A stretch of DNA of 64,000 nt from Paenibacillus piri (GTDB lineage: Bacteria > Bacillota > Bacilli > Paenibacillales > NBRC-103111): assembly GCF_004354045.1 (NCBI RefSeq), contig NZ_SMRT01000009.1:1-64000 (forward strand), written 5' to 3'. The position numbers were made by a program, and so were the translations under genes. Below are positions 16,516 to 24,890 of this stretch, one piece after another. Position 1 is the first letter of the stretch; the number at the start of each line of letters is the position of its first letter. The notes under the pieces are model-generated. The model worked only from the letters and a program-made list of their open reading frames with translations. It was not told the DNA's origin and made no database searches.

Positions 16516-18192
16516 ATGAGAAAACTGTGGTCAAAAGGCGCATATATCGTCGTTGCCGTTACGCTGGCCGGATCATTGGCGGCCTGTACCGACCAGGAAC
16601 CGACGTCGTCCACAACCAAGAAGAACACCGATGACACGGCCAAACCGGATGCGGGGGCCAACAAAGAGGTAACGCTCAAGGTGCTGCATAACTGGAACGG
16701 TTCCAGCGGCGCCGAGAATGAGATGAATGCCATATCAAAGGTGATCAAGGAGAAAACGGGTGTAACCGTCCAATGGTCGTATACGAAAGGCAGCGAAGTC
16801 GAGAAAGTGAATACGATCTTCGCAACCCAGGACTTGCCGGACATTTATACCGGTCCCGCCTGGAGCGGTGAATTGGACGGCATTGTTAAGGCGGCGACGG
16901 AAGGGCAGCTGGTGGACATCTCCGGCAAACTGGCCAATTACCCGAATTTAGCCAAGGAAATCGCCAAGGAGAACGTGCCGCCAGCCTTGTATGAGAAGGC
17001 GATCGACGCGTATGGCGGCAAAAAATATTTGCTGTACCAAGGACATCCCGCAACCGCCGAGGACGGCAAGGATTGGCTGTATGGCTTCTATATCCGCAAG
17101 GATATTGCCGAGAAGCTCAATGTCGATCCGCAATCGGTCAAGACGAAGAGCGACCTGTATAACCTCTTTAAGAAAATCAAGGACGCAGGCCTGAAGGAAA
17201 GCGGCCAGCCGGTCATTCCTTTCGGAGGGTTCCATAACGGCTGGGCGGTTAACATCGGCGATACGATGTTCTACAGCTCCAGCTTCCCGGATAAAGGCGA
17301 CGGTACGTTCGAAAATTATTTCTTTACGAAGGCGTATGACGAGTACACGCTATATTATCGGAAGCTGATTTCCGAGGGGCTGCTCGATCCCGAGGCGTTT
17401 ACCCAGACAGATCCGATCGCCAACGAGAAGGTGAATCAAGGACGCATAGCCGTACTGGCCGCTCACTATCCGGCTATTCTCGACGCATCGAAGGAATATG
17501 TCAAAACACATCCCGGCAGCAGCTACGTACCGATCGGTCCGCTGGAAAGAGCGGGCGCAGACGCAAGCCGTCCGGCTGATCTGGTCATTCAGGGCGGCAA
17601 CGTGACGGCGATCACGAAGAAATGCAAAGATGTCGATGCTGCGCTGCGCTTGCTCGATTACCTTGCTTCCGACGAAGGGTTCAGGCTGGTCCGTTACGGT
17701 GTACAAGGCGTTCATTGGGATATGCAGAACGGCAAGCCGACCGCCAAGAAGGAATGGTTCGACAAGTTCGTGAACGATAATACCGGCAAAGCGAAAAAAA
17801 ACGAAGGCATTAACATCGGGTTCCAGTCTTTGACCGGTCTGGATCGCATTAACTCGAAGGCAGGCGGCGATATATGGGCCGACGAGGGATATTTGGCGGA
17901 TATGGAGAAAGCGCGCAAAATCCTGCGTCCTAATGGCATTAAAGTCATCTCCGCTTATAATCCGGCGGATGTCATCACTAAAGCTCCGACATGGGAGACC
18001 TTGAAGCCGTCCATGGATAAAATCAACGACGTCTGGAAGGAAGCCATCTTCGCTAAATCCGACGAAGCCGCCCTCCGTGTGTTAAACGACCTGCGAAATC
18101 AAATGATCAAGACAGGCTACAATGAGGCGATAAAGTACACGAACGATGCTTTGAAAGGCAAAGAAGTATTGAAGTTCCGAATGCCGAACTAA
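16516..18192 (+). CDS. Extracellular solute-binding lipoprotein, LplA-like
   Basis: A 558-residue lipoprotein, with signal peptide ending LAAC (Cys about 25) and then a Thr/Asp/Lys linker. The long two-domain binding fold, with VTLKVLHNWNGSSGAENEMN at its start, is larger than maltose-type binders, as is usual for the LplA/YtcQ group that captures complex plant polysaccharide fragments. AAGGAGGG sets the start. It is the third gene of the importer and probably the most strongly expressed. The sugar is unknown. Confidence 0.87.
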   Translation: MRKLWSKGAYIVVAVTLAGSLAACTDQEPTSSTTKKNTDDTAKPDAGANKEVTLKVLHNWNGSSGAENEMNAISKVIKEKTGVTVQWSYTKGSEVEKVNTIFATQDLPDIYTGPAWSGELDGIVKAATEGQLVDISGKLANYPNLAKEIAKENVPPALYEKAIDAYGGKKYLLYQGHPATAEDGKDWLYGFYIRKDIAEKLNVDPQSVKTKSDLYNLFKKIKDAGLKESGQPVIPFGGFHNGWAVNIGDTMFYSSSFPDKGDGTFENYFFTKAYDEYTLYYRKLISEGLLDPEAFTQTDPIANEKVNQGRIAVLAAHYPAILDASKEYVKTHPGSSYVPIGPLERAGADASRPADLVIQGGNVTAITKKCKDVDAALRLLDYLASDEGFRLVRYGVQGVHWDMQNGKPTAKKEWFDKFVNDNTGKAKKNEGINIGFQSLTGLDRINSKAGGDIWADEGYLADMEKARKILRPNGIKVISAYNPADVITKAPTWETLKPSMDKINDVWKEAIFAKSDEAALRVLNDLRNQMIKTGYNEAIKYTNDALKGKEVLKFRMPN

Positions 18193-18216
18193 GGACGACG
18201 ATTTATTTTCACAATT

Positions 18217-18245
18217 AAAAGATACATGGATCGAAATCATTTATT
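18217..18245 (+). promoter_or_regulatory. Conserved upstream element, weak site 3
   Basis: aaaaGATACATG, then ATC and CATTTA resemble GATACATGATCCAATCAATT at site 2 (21136-21155). It lies about 50 bp before the oxidoreductase gene. The match is shorter and gapped, so it is only a candidate. Confidence 0.3.
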
Positions 18246-18291
18246 ATGAAGCGCAACTGATTCGCGTATTCTAAACTGGGAGTGTTGCCAA

Positions 18292-19389
18292 ATGGGCAAA
18301 AAATTACGAATCGGTATCATCGGTACGGGCGGAATAGCAGGCGTGCACATGAAAGCCTACAAACAGTTTGACGATGTTGAGATTGTCGGAGGCGCCGATA
18401 TTGTTCCCGGTAAGGCGAAGGCATTTTTGGAGCAATGGGAATTGCCTGAAGCAAAGGCTTTCAACAGTGCCGAACAATTGATAAAAAATGTAGAAATGGA
18501 TGGCGTGACCGTTTGTACATATAACACGACCCATGCTGAGTGCGTTATCGCTGCATTGGAAGCGGGCATACATGTACAGTGCGAGAAGCCGATGTCATTT
18601 ACACTGCAGGAAGCTGCAGATATGGTGAAGGCTTCGCGCAAAGCCGGCAAGATTTTGACCATCGGTTTCCAGCCGAGGTACAGTTACATGCGAAAAAAAG
18701 TAGATGACATCATTGCCTCGGGAGCGTTGGGAAAAATTTATTACATTCAGAGCGGGGGCGGCCGCAGGCGAGGGATCCCGGCGGGTACGTTCGTGGATGG
18801 CAAGAAGGCTGGTTACGGCTGTTTGGGCGATATCGGATGTTATTCCATCGACCAGTGTCTGCATGCCGTAAAATACCCCAAGCCTTTGACCGTATCAGCG
18901 ATTGCGACGGACTATTTCGGTAAAAATCCGAAATATTGGGAGGATGCGGAATCATTCGATGTAGACGACTTTTCCGTGGCCTTGGTGCGTATGGAAGGCG
19001 ACGTTACGTTCGTATTCAAGCAGGCATGGGCGATGCATGCCGATTCCTTGGGAGATACGCTCTGGCTGGGGACAGAGGGGGGCATCAAAATCGTAAACGG
19101 CTTCGATTATGCCAATAAACCTTCGCGTGTCATGCTCTTTACCGATGTGAACGGTCAGCAAGTGGATAGTTACGTGCTGCCGTCTCATCCCTTCAACGCT
19201 TATGAAGGAACGCAAGAGAATGATCCTTTCACTGCGAAGGTGCGCGATTTTTGCGACGCGATCATTCACGGACGTCCGGCTCCGATTCCAGGGGAGGAAA
19301 TTATTTATAACCAGGCAATCTGCGACGGGATATACCGTTCCGCCAAGCTTAAAAGAGAAGTTGAAATTGAGATGCCGAGCTTTCTCTAA
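18292..19389 (+). CDS. Gfo/Idh/MocA-family oxidoreductase
   Basis: A 365-residue NAD(P)-dependent sugar dehydrogenase type. N-terminal Rossmann loop GIIGTGGIAGVHMKAY, the catalytic-lysine motif CEKPMS (about 98), then the C-terminal alpha/beta domain with GCLGDIGCYSIDQCLH. Such enzymes oxidise or reduce hydroxyl groups of sugars, inositols or glycosides, often making 3-keto intermediates. It follows the importer operon by about 100 bp and has its own candidate regulatory element. A second family member lies at 21240. Substrate unknown. Confidence 0.88.
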   Translation: MGKKLRIGIIGTGGIAGVHMKAYKQFDDVEIVGGADIVPGKAKAFLEQWELPEAKAFNSAEQLIKNVEMDGVTVCTYNTTHAECVIAALEAGIHVQCEKPMSFTLQEAADMVKASRKAGKILTIGFQPRYSYMRKKVDDIIASGALGKIYYIQSGGGRRRGIPAGTFVDGKKAGYGCLGDIGCYSIDQCLHAVKYPKPLTVSAIATDYFGKNPKYWEDAESFDVDDFSVALVRMEGDVTFVFKQAWAMHADSLGDTLWLGTEGGIKIVNGFDYANKPSRVMLFTDVNGQQVDSYVLPSHPFNAYEGTQENDPFTAKVRDFCDAIIHGRPAPIPGEEIIYNQAICDGIYRSAKLKREVEIEMPSFL

Positions 19390-19467
19390 AAGCGCGAACA
19401 ACGATCCGCCTGCGAATTTCGAACGTGCGTCAGTTCAAACCCCTTCCGATATTGAAAGGAGATCATT

Positions 19468-21087
19468 ATGTACCGTCTGTTACTGGTGGAAGACGAAATG
19501 TCCACGAGAAAATGGTTGACGCACAAGATTGAGTGGGAAACATTCGGTTTTCAGATCATCGGAGTTGCCGAGGACGGTGAAATGGCATGGGCGCAAATTC
19601 AGGAAGATCCTAACATCGATGTCGTGATGACGGATGTCAGGATGCCGCATATGGACGGCATTGAATTGATCAGCCGTATACGCAGCGCCGCTCTTGATAT
19701 TGAGGTGCTCATTTCCAGCGGATACGGTGAATTCGATTATGCACAAAAAGCGATCAGGCTCGGCGTTGCCGTATATTTGTTAAAACCGGTTACGAAAGAA
19801 CAGCTGAAGCTGGAGTTTGAACGTCTGAAGATAGAACTGGATGAAAAGCATATGCGGAAAAATGAGCTGCTGGAGGCTGGACGAATCCGCAAGGAAAAAG
19901 AGAGCTTGACCAAAACGGAAATATTTCAAAGATGTCTCGTTCAGGAAGAGGAGATGCCGGAGCTTGCCCAGAGACTGGAACTTTTGGATAAACGTTTTCT
20001 GCGCAGCCCTTATTTGACGATCGTCGCTTCGATCGATCATTACAGCCATTTTACAATGAGTTACAGCATGAAGGATCAAAGGCTTTGCAGCTTTATTGTG
20101 ATGAATATTTTAAGTGAAATTACCCAGTCCTACCAGCCGCTGGAAGCTGTTTTTCTGGAGCCTAACCGGCATGTGTTTTTTATCCCTTTGAACGGCGGGA
20201 AGTGTGCCGCAGATTATACTCGGGAGCTGGGCTATCAATTCCAACAGGCCTTGAAAAAATATTTGAAGGTGTTCGATATTACGATTTCCGTAGGCGGAAG
20301 CGGGCCCGTGGACGGAGCGGAAGGTCTTATCGACGGGTACCGACAAGCGGTTAAAGCGCTGGAGCACAAGTTTTTCACGGGCGTAGCTTCGATTATTAAC
20401 CGATGTGAGCTGACGGTATGGGATGAACAATGTCAGTATTCGCTCGATTGGGAGAAAAGGATTATTTCGGAATTGAAGCGGAACGATATTGTCAGCGCTT
20501 ACGATGAATTGGACCGTTTTTTTGATCTTTACACAAGACAGGGTACGGCGGAGGGAGTCCGCTGGGTGGCAGGGGAACTGCTGACCAACATTACCAAGCA
20601 GTTAACCGATCTGAAATCGGTTCATGTAAACAGCGAAAGGATGCGCAAGCTGCTCAATGAGCTGGAGCAAATGGAGACGCTTGTCGAGCTTAAAGTGAAA
20701 ATGAAGCAGTTGATCCGATTTATCGAAAGCATGTTCGAGGTTGACAGTCTGAAGCTGAGTCCTGTAGCCAAAGGAATTGAATATATTAAACTGAACTTGA
20801 ACAGAGACTTATCGCTGCAGGAGGTGGCTGAATACGCCGGGATCAGTCCCTCTTATTTCAGCACGCTATTCAAGCAGGAGCAGGGACGGAATTTTATCGA
20901 ATATGTGATCTCTTTGCGCATGGAAGAAGCGCGGGAAATTTTGGAGAAAACACAGTTGACGATCATTGAAATCGGGGAAAAGATCGGCTATCGCAACTAT
21001 CGCTATTTTACAAGGGTGTTCAAGGAACATGTCGGTTTAACGCCAAGCCAGTATCGCGATAAGGTGATCAAAAAGCTAACAGGATAA
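19468..21087 (+). CDS. AraC-type response regulator, YesN-like
   Basis: A 539-residue regulator. The receiver domain (1-120) has the acidic pocket VEDE, phospho-acceptor D56 in MTDVRMPHMDG, and the lysine in YLLKPVT. A long middle region is followed by a C-terminal AraC/XylS double helix-turn-helix (about 432-535) with SPSYFSTLFKQEQGRNFIEY and NYRYFTRVFKEHVGLTPSQY. AAAGGAGATC precedes the start. It pairs with the YesM-like kinase at 12589 and probably activates the transporter and oxidoreductase units through the element repeated upstream of them. Confidence 0.88.
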   Translation: MYRLLLVEDEMSTRKWLTHKIEWETFGFQIIGVAEDGEMAWAQIQEDPNIDVVMTDVRMPHMDGIELISRIRSAALDIEVLISSGYGEFDYAQKAIRLGVAVYLLKPVTKEQLKLEFERLKIELDEKHMRKNELLEAGRIRKEKESLTKTEIFQRCLVQEEEMPELAQRLELLDKRFLRSPYLTIVASIDHYSHFTMSYSMKDQRLCSFIVMNILSEITQSYQPLEAVFLEPNRHVFFIPLNGGKCAADYTRELGYQFQQALKKYLKVFDITISVGGSGPVDGAEGLIDGYRQAVKALEHKFFTGVASIINRCELTVWDEQCQYSLDWEKRIISELKRNDIVSAYDELDRFFDLYTRQGTAEGVRWVAGELLTNITKQLTDLKSVHVNSERMRKLLNELEQMETLVELKVKMKQLIRFIESMFEVDSLKLSPVAKGIEYIKLNLNRDLSLQEVAEYAGISPSYFSTLFKQEQGRNFIEYVISLRMEEAREILEKTQLTIIEIGEKIGYRNYRYFTRVFKEHVGLTPSQYRDKVIKKLTG

Positions 21088-21130
21088 ATCGGCCTGAAAG
21101 AGCTGTCATCGATTTGAACGCTTTGAATAA

Positions 21131-21200
21131 AAGTGATACATGATCCAATCAATTTAGACTTTTGTAAGAAAGACAAAGCCAGCATAATGATATTATAGGA
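21131..21200 (+). promoter_or_regulatory. Conserved upstream element, site 2
   Basis: AAGTGATAC, AATTTAGACTTT, GACA and ATGAT occur in the same order and spacing as at 14407-14471. It sits about 110 bp before the second Gfo/Idh gene and immediately after the response regulator gene. Its presence before two separate units of one locus argues for a shared activator. Confidence 0.5.
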
Positions 21201-21239
21201 TGCATTTCATGAACTCAAACGATGATGGGAGGATTCGAA

Positions 21240-22223
21240 ATGGTGAGAGTAGCAATGTTGAGCAAATGGCATGTTCATGCGCAAGGCTATGCTGAATATT
21301 TACAATCTCTTGAAAACGTAACGATTACCGCCGTGTGGGATGAAGCTGCAGATAGGGGAAAAGAGTGGGCCGGACAATTGGGTGCCGACTTTGAAGCCGA
21401 CCTGAACACGCTGCTGAAGCGGGAGGATGTCGACGGTGTTGTTGTCGATGCGCCTACAAGCATGCACGCTGAAGTGATGGTTGCGGCGGCGAATGCAGGC
21501 AAGCATATTTTTACGGAAAAAGCGATGGCGCTGACAACCAGGGAATGTGAAGAGATTTCCGCTGCCGTCGAAAAGGCGGGTGTGAAGTTCTGCATTTCCT
21601 TTCCGGCACGCACAAGGCCCCATCATTTATTTGCCAAGCAGCTGATTGATGAGGGTTTCATCGGCGACGTAACCTTGCTGCGTATTCGCAACGGGCATGA
21701 CGGGGCGCTTAAAAACTGGCTGCCCGATTACTGGTATGACGAGAAAACGGCAGGCGGGGGGGCGATGATGGACCTCGGCTGCCATCCGATGTATTTGGCC
21801 AGTTGGCTGTTAGGGAAGCCTAAGCGGATCAATTCCATGTTTAACTATTTCACGAACCGCAAGGTCGAGGATAATGCGCAGTGCTCGATTGAATTCGCCA
21901 ACAATGCGGTAGCCATACTTGAGACGAGTCTCGTTACATATAGAACGCCGGCCGGCTTTGAAATGTACGGAACAGACGGGACGTTGATCATTCATGGCAA
22001 CGATGTCAAGCTGTCTTCAAACAAGCTGGAAGCGCCATTTGGCGGTTGGATCACGCCCGCGAAGCTGCCTGAAGCGCTGCCGCCCGCACTCAACCAATGG
22101 GTGGACGGCATTTTGCATGACAAACCGATTTTGTTCGGGCTGGAGGATGGGACGAAGCTGACGGAGCTGCTGGAAACGGCTTACATTGCTCACAGGGAAA
22201 AAAGAACAGTCGATTTTAAATAA
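21240..22223 (+). CDS. Gfo/Idh/MocA-family oxidoreductase, second copy
   Basis: A 327-residue NAD(P)-binding oxidoreductase. The N-terminus MVRVAMLSKWHVHAQGYAEY departs from the usual GxGxxG loop: it reads LSKWHVHAQG, so cofactor binding may be atypical. The lysine motif is EKAMAL rather than EKP, but the lysine is kept. GGGAMMDLGCHPMYLASWLL carries the expected Asp and His. ATG 21240 follows GGGAGG. It is followed at once by the dioxygenase gene and probably shares its transcript. Substrate unknown. Confidence 0.83.
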   Translation: MVRVAMLSKWHVHAQGYAEYLQSLENVTITAVWDEAADRGKEWAGQLGADFEADLNTLLKREDVDGVVVDAPTSMHAEVMVAAANAGKHIFTEKAMALTTRECEEISAAVEKAGVKFCISFPARTRPHHLFAKQLIDEGFIGDVTLLRIRNGHDGALKNWLPDYWYDEKTAGGGAMMDLGCHPMYLASWLLGKPKRINSMFNYFTNRKVEDNAQCSIEFANNAVAILETSLVTYRTPAGFEMYGTDGTLIIHGNDVKLSSNKLEAPFGGWITPAKLPEALPPALNQWVDGILHDKPILFGLEDGTKLTELLETAYIAHREKRTVDFK

Positions 22224-22245
22224 CGAATTTTTAGGAGGAATGTGC

Positions 22246-23034
22246 ATGCTAAGTCCGATTTCCCAGGCGGGAGAGTTTACCGATCTCGACCGGTTTATGT
22301 TTGAATCATGGGGATATATTATCATTCCCGATGTTTTAAACAAAGAGGAAGTCAAAGGCTGCCTGGAGGCTTCGATCCGAATTCATGAAAAAGCGGGAAC
22401 GACGGGCTGGGCGCAGGTTGGCCAAGGCCATGAAAGCGAGCCTGCGCTGGAAAGCTTGATCGATCACCCGGCCATATTGCCGAAGGTGAGAGCGCTTTAC
22501 GGAGACCGGTTCGTTTTGCAATCGGCGTGGTGCACGAAGCAGCCCGCGCGCGGAGGGATGGGCGGCTGGCATCAGGACGGCTCGGGCGCGTATAATTTCA
22601 ATAAGCTGGGTTACCCGATCCCGTTAATTCAGCTTCGGGCTTCCTATTTATTGACGGATCAATCGGAGCCGCGCACCGGCAATATGCAGATGGTGCCGGG
22701 AAGCCACCGCAGCCAGGCTCCGATGCCCGATTCGATCCGCCGGGAGCGCGGCGACTTACCGATCGGACAGGTGATATGCGCCAATGCCGGCTCAGCCATT
22801 TTGTTTCATAATGCCGTATGGCACCGCACTTATGCGCATGATCTCGATTACGACCGCTACACGATGCACTATATATACAGCCCGCCTTGGGTTCGCTGCT
22901 CCGACCGGTTTGAAAACTCAAAGGAATTTTTACAGCGAACGACACCGATGCGCCGCTATTTAATGGGTGAGTTTGAGAGGCCCGATGCGCCTTTCGGCCA
23001 GTCCTACGATGTGCCCGATGAGTTTAAGAAGTAG
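22246..23034 (+). CDS. Phytanoyl-CoA dioxygenase (PhyH) family oxygenase
   Basis: A 262-residue Fe(II)/2-oxoglutarate oxygenase. The iron-binding HxD is H109-Q-D111 in GGWHQDGSG, the distal histidine is probably H193 in VWHRTYAHD, and an arginine nearby could hold 2-oxoglutarate. ATG 22246 is 7 bp after AGGAGG. It lies 22 bp after the second Gfo/Idh gene. In such loci PhyH proteins may hydroxylate or demethylate a glycoside; the substrate here cannot be told. It ends the locus before a gene-free repeat region. Confidence 0.82.
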   Translation: MLSPISQAGEFTDLDRFMFESWGYIIIPDVLNKEEVKGCLEASIRIHEKAGTTGWAQVGQGHESEPALESLIDHPAILPKVRALYGDRFVLQSAWCTKQPARGGMGGWHQDGSGAYNFNKLGYPIPLIQLRASYLLTDQSEPRTGNMQMVPGSHRSQAPMPDSIRRERGDLPIGQVICANAGSAILFHNAVWHRTYAHDLDYDRYTMHYIYSPPWVRCSDRFENSKEFLQRTTPMRRYLMGEFERPDAPFGQSYDVPDEFKK

Positions 23035-23109
23035 CGGTGATCCGCATTGTAAATTGATTGTTACGCTATCAAACCGAATAACTGCTGAAAGAAAGATTTG
23101 AACGTTGTT

Positions 23110-23276
23110 AAAGGCTGTCTCAAAGGTCATTTTTGAATTTCCATCCCCTCACTCAGATATGAATTTGCATGTAAAAAGCCGCTTCCATCCCCACTTATAT
23201 CGTGGTGTGGAGGCGGCTTTGCATATTTTTTTGGACTGTATCACCAGTTTGATACCCCTTATAAGAAGCCCCTTTT
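23110..23276. mobile_element. MITE-like element, copy 1
   Basis: About 167 bp, matching 49228-49399 over most of its length (aaggtcattttt, gatatgaatttgcatgt, the central hairpin, ggaggcgg, tttgcatat, gactgt, tcacc). The central stem is ccgcttccatccccac / gtggtgtggaggcgg. The ends taaaggctg and agccccttttcc are eroded versions of the terminal repeats seen in copy 2. No coding capacity. It may also act as a transcription terminator for the dioxygenase unit. The remaining bases of 23035-23446 hold nothing I can name. Confidence 0.55.
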
Positions 23277-23446
23277 CCAGTTGTAACATGACTGGCCGGC
23301 GGAAGTCCGACATATCTGCCCAGAGGAGTTGGGTCAGGCATTTTATATTTGAATTGCCGGAAAGGCTCCTGTAAACTGAATGTAACCGCTAACGGACCTG
23401 GCGGAGTACGGATGTTCTTGAATTTATTCCTGGAAGGACCTGAAAG

Positions 23447-23626
23447 ATGAAGCTGGCGTTATTCCTTATATTGCTGCTGCTGTACCCCTTATTTTTGCAT
23501 TGGGTCAAAATTACGGACCTGAGGGTGATCCCGCTTTTCGCCCCTTACGCGCTGGGCGTGCTATCGATCACGATTATTATAACGGGCATAGTGGAGTTTA
23601 TCGCCAAAAAGATAAAGAAGCCGTAA
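23447..23626 (+). CDS. Small hydrophobic membrane protein (59 residues)
   Basis: Begins MKLALFLILLLLYPLFLHWV, with a second hydrophobic stretch at about 34-51, and ends in a lysine-rich tail FIAKKIKKP, so two membrane helices with a positive cytoplasmic end are likely. GGAAGG is 9 bp upstream of the ATG. It lies between the repeat at 23110 and the pentose operon promoter. No family recognised; the ribosome binding site and helix pattern make a real gene plausible. Confidence 0.5.
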   Translation: MKLALFLILLLLYPLFLHWVKITDLRVIPLFAPYALGVLSITIIITGIVEFIAKKIKKP

Positions 23627-23655
23627 ATTTGTGGCAAGGAAATCATGAAATGTCG

Positions 23656-23684
23656 TTGAAATTTTCCAGTCGCAGGTATACAAT
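23656..23684 (+). promoter_or_regulatory. Promoter of the pentose oxidation operon
   Basis: TTGAAA (23656-23661) and TACAAT (23679-23684) are separated by exactly 17 bp. Transcription would begin near 23691, leaving about 80 nt of leader that contains the 19-bp palindrome at 23717-23735. Confidence 0.55.
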
Positions 23685-23716
23685 ACAAATGTATATTGTT
23701 CTGTAATACCGTTTGT

Positions 23717-23735
23717 TGTTTTATATTATAAAACA
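23717..23735. promoter_or_regulatory. 19-bp operator-like palindrome
   Basis: TGTTTTATA-t-TATAAAACA is fully symmetric apart from the centre base. It lies just downstream of the predicted start site and before the ribosome binding site of the dehydrogenase gene. IclR-family repressors bind symmetric AT-rich sites of this kind, and the operon encodes one, so it is the likely binding site. Confidence 0.5.
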
Positions 23736-23771
23736 GAAATCAAATTGTTTCCGGAAAGGAGATCGTTTCAT

Positions 23772-24881
23772 TTGTCGAATGTAAACGCAAACATCAGTGC
23801 GGCCGGAGCGGCTGCCGGCGATTTGACCGTCCCGTCGGTCATGAAGGCTGCCGTGATGACAAAGCCGTTCGAAATCGAGCTCGTCGAGCTTCCGGTTCCG
23901 CCTGTCGGTCCCGACGAAGTATTGGTCAAAGTGATGGCCGTAGGTGTCTGCGGCTCGGATCTCCATTATTACGAGCATGGCCGCATCGGTCCGTATGTAG
24001 TTAAAAAGCCGATTATTCTCGGCCACGAATGTGCGGGCGTCGTTGTTGCCTGCGGGGAGAAGGCGAACCGCTTCGCTCCCGGAGACCGGGTTGCGATCGA
24101 GCCCGGCGTGACGTGCGGCCGCTGCGACGCCTGCAAGCAGGGCCGGTACAATTTATGTCCGGATGTGCAATTTTTGGCGACACCTCCGGTAGACGGAGCT
24201 TTTGTACAGTATATCGTGCACCGCGAAGATTTTCTGTTCCCGATTCCCGATCATTTGTCTTACGAGGAAGCGGCGCTGAACGAGCCTTTTTCCGTCGGTA
24301 TTCACGCATTGAAGCGGGCAGGCTTCCAGCCGGGACAAACTGTGGCGATTATCGGCATGGGACCGGTCGGCCTGATGGCCGTTGCCGCGGCCAAATCGTT
24401 CGGCGCAAGCCGTATCATCGTCAGCGACGTGGAAACGAACCGGATGAAAGCGGCCGAAGCGCTCGGCGCGACGGACTCCGTACCGGCCGGCGATCAGGCG
24501 GCCGCGGAGATCGTCCGGCTGACAGGCGGTCTCGGCGTCGATGTCGCGTTGGAGACTGCCGGGCATCCGCGGGCGTTGAAAACCGCGCTCAGCTCGCTTT
24601 GCCGCGGCGGGAAGCTGGCGATCGTCGGCCTGCCGCCGGTAGATGAGGTAGGCTTCCAGGTACCTTTTATTTGCGATAACGAGATCGATATTTACGGTAT
24701 TTTCCGTTATGCGAATACGTATCCGCAAGGGATTCAATTTTTATCGTCGGGCCTGCTCGATATTCAGACGATGATTACGGACCGGTACCCGTTGGAGCAG
24801 ACGAAGGAAGCTTTGGAACGGGCGCGGACCAATAAGGCGGGCAGTCTGAAGGTCATGGTTTACCCGAACCCGACAGCTTAA
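23772..24881 (+). CDS. Zinc-dependent medium-chain dehydrogenase, sorbitol/xylitol dehydrogenase-like
   Basis: A 369-residue MDR enzyme. Catalytic zinc residues are in VCGSDLHYYEHG and GHECAGVV. The structural zinc loop is CGRCDACKQGRYNLC. The coenzyme loop IGMGPVGLMAVAAAKSFGAS precedes an Asp (VSDVET) that favours NAD. The LNEPFSVGIHAL segment is typical of polyol dehydrogenases. The TTG start follows AAAGGAGATC. As first gene of a pentonate-degrading operon it probably oxidises a pentose at C1 or a pentitol; which one is an inference. Confidence 0.83.
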   Translation: MSNVNANISAAGAAAGDLTVPSVMKAAVMTKPFEIELVELPVPPVGPDEVLVKVMAVGVCGSDLHYYEHGRIGPYVVKKPIILGHECAGVVVACGEKANRFAPGDRVAIEPGVTCGRCDACKQGRYNLCPDVQFLATPPVDGAFVQYIVHREDFLFPIPDHLSYEEAALNEPFSVGIHALKRAGFQPGQTVAIIGMGPVGLMAVAAAKSFGASRIIVSDVETNRMKAAEALGATDSVPAGDQAAAEIVRLTGGLGVDVALETAGHPRALKTALSSLCRGGKLAIVGLPPVDEVGFQVPFICDNEIDIYGIFRYANTYPQGIQFLSSGLLDIQTMITDRYPLEQTKEALERARTNKAGSLKVMVYPNPTA

Positions 24882-24890
24882 GGAGCCGAC

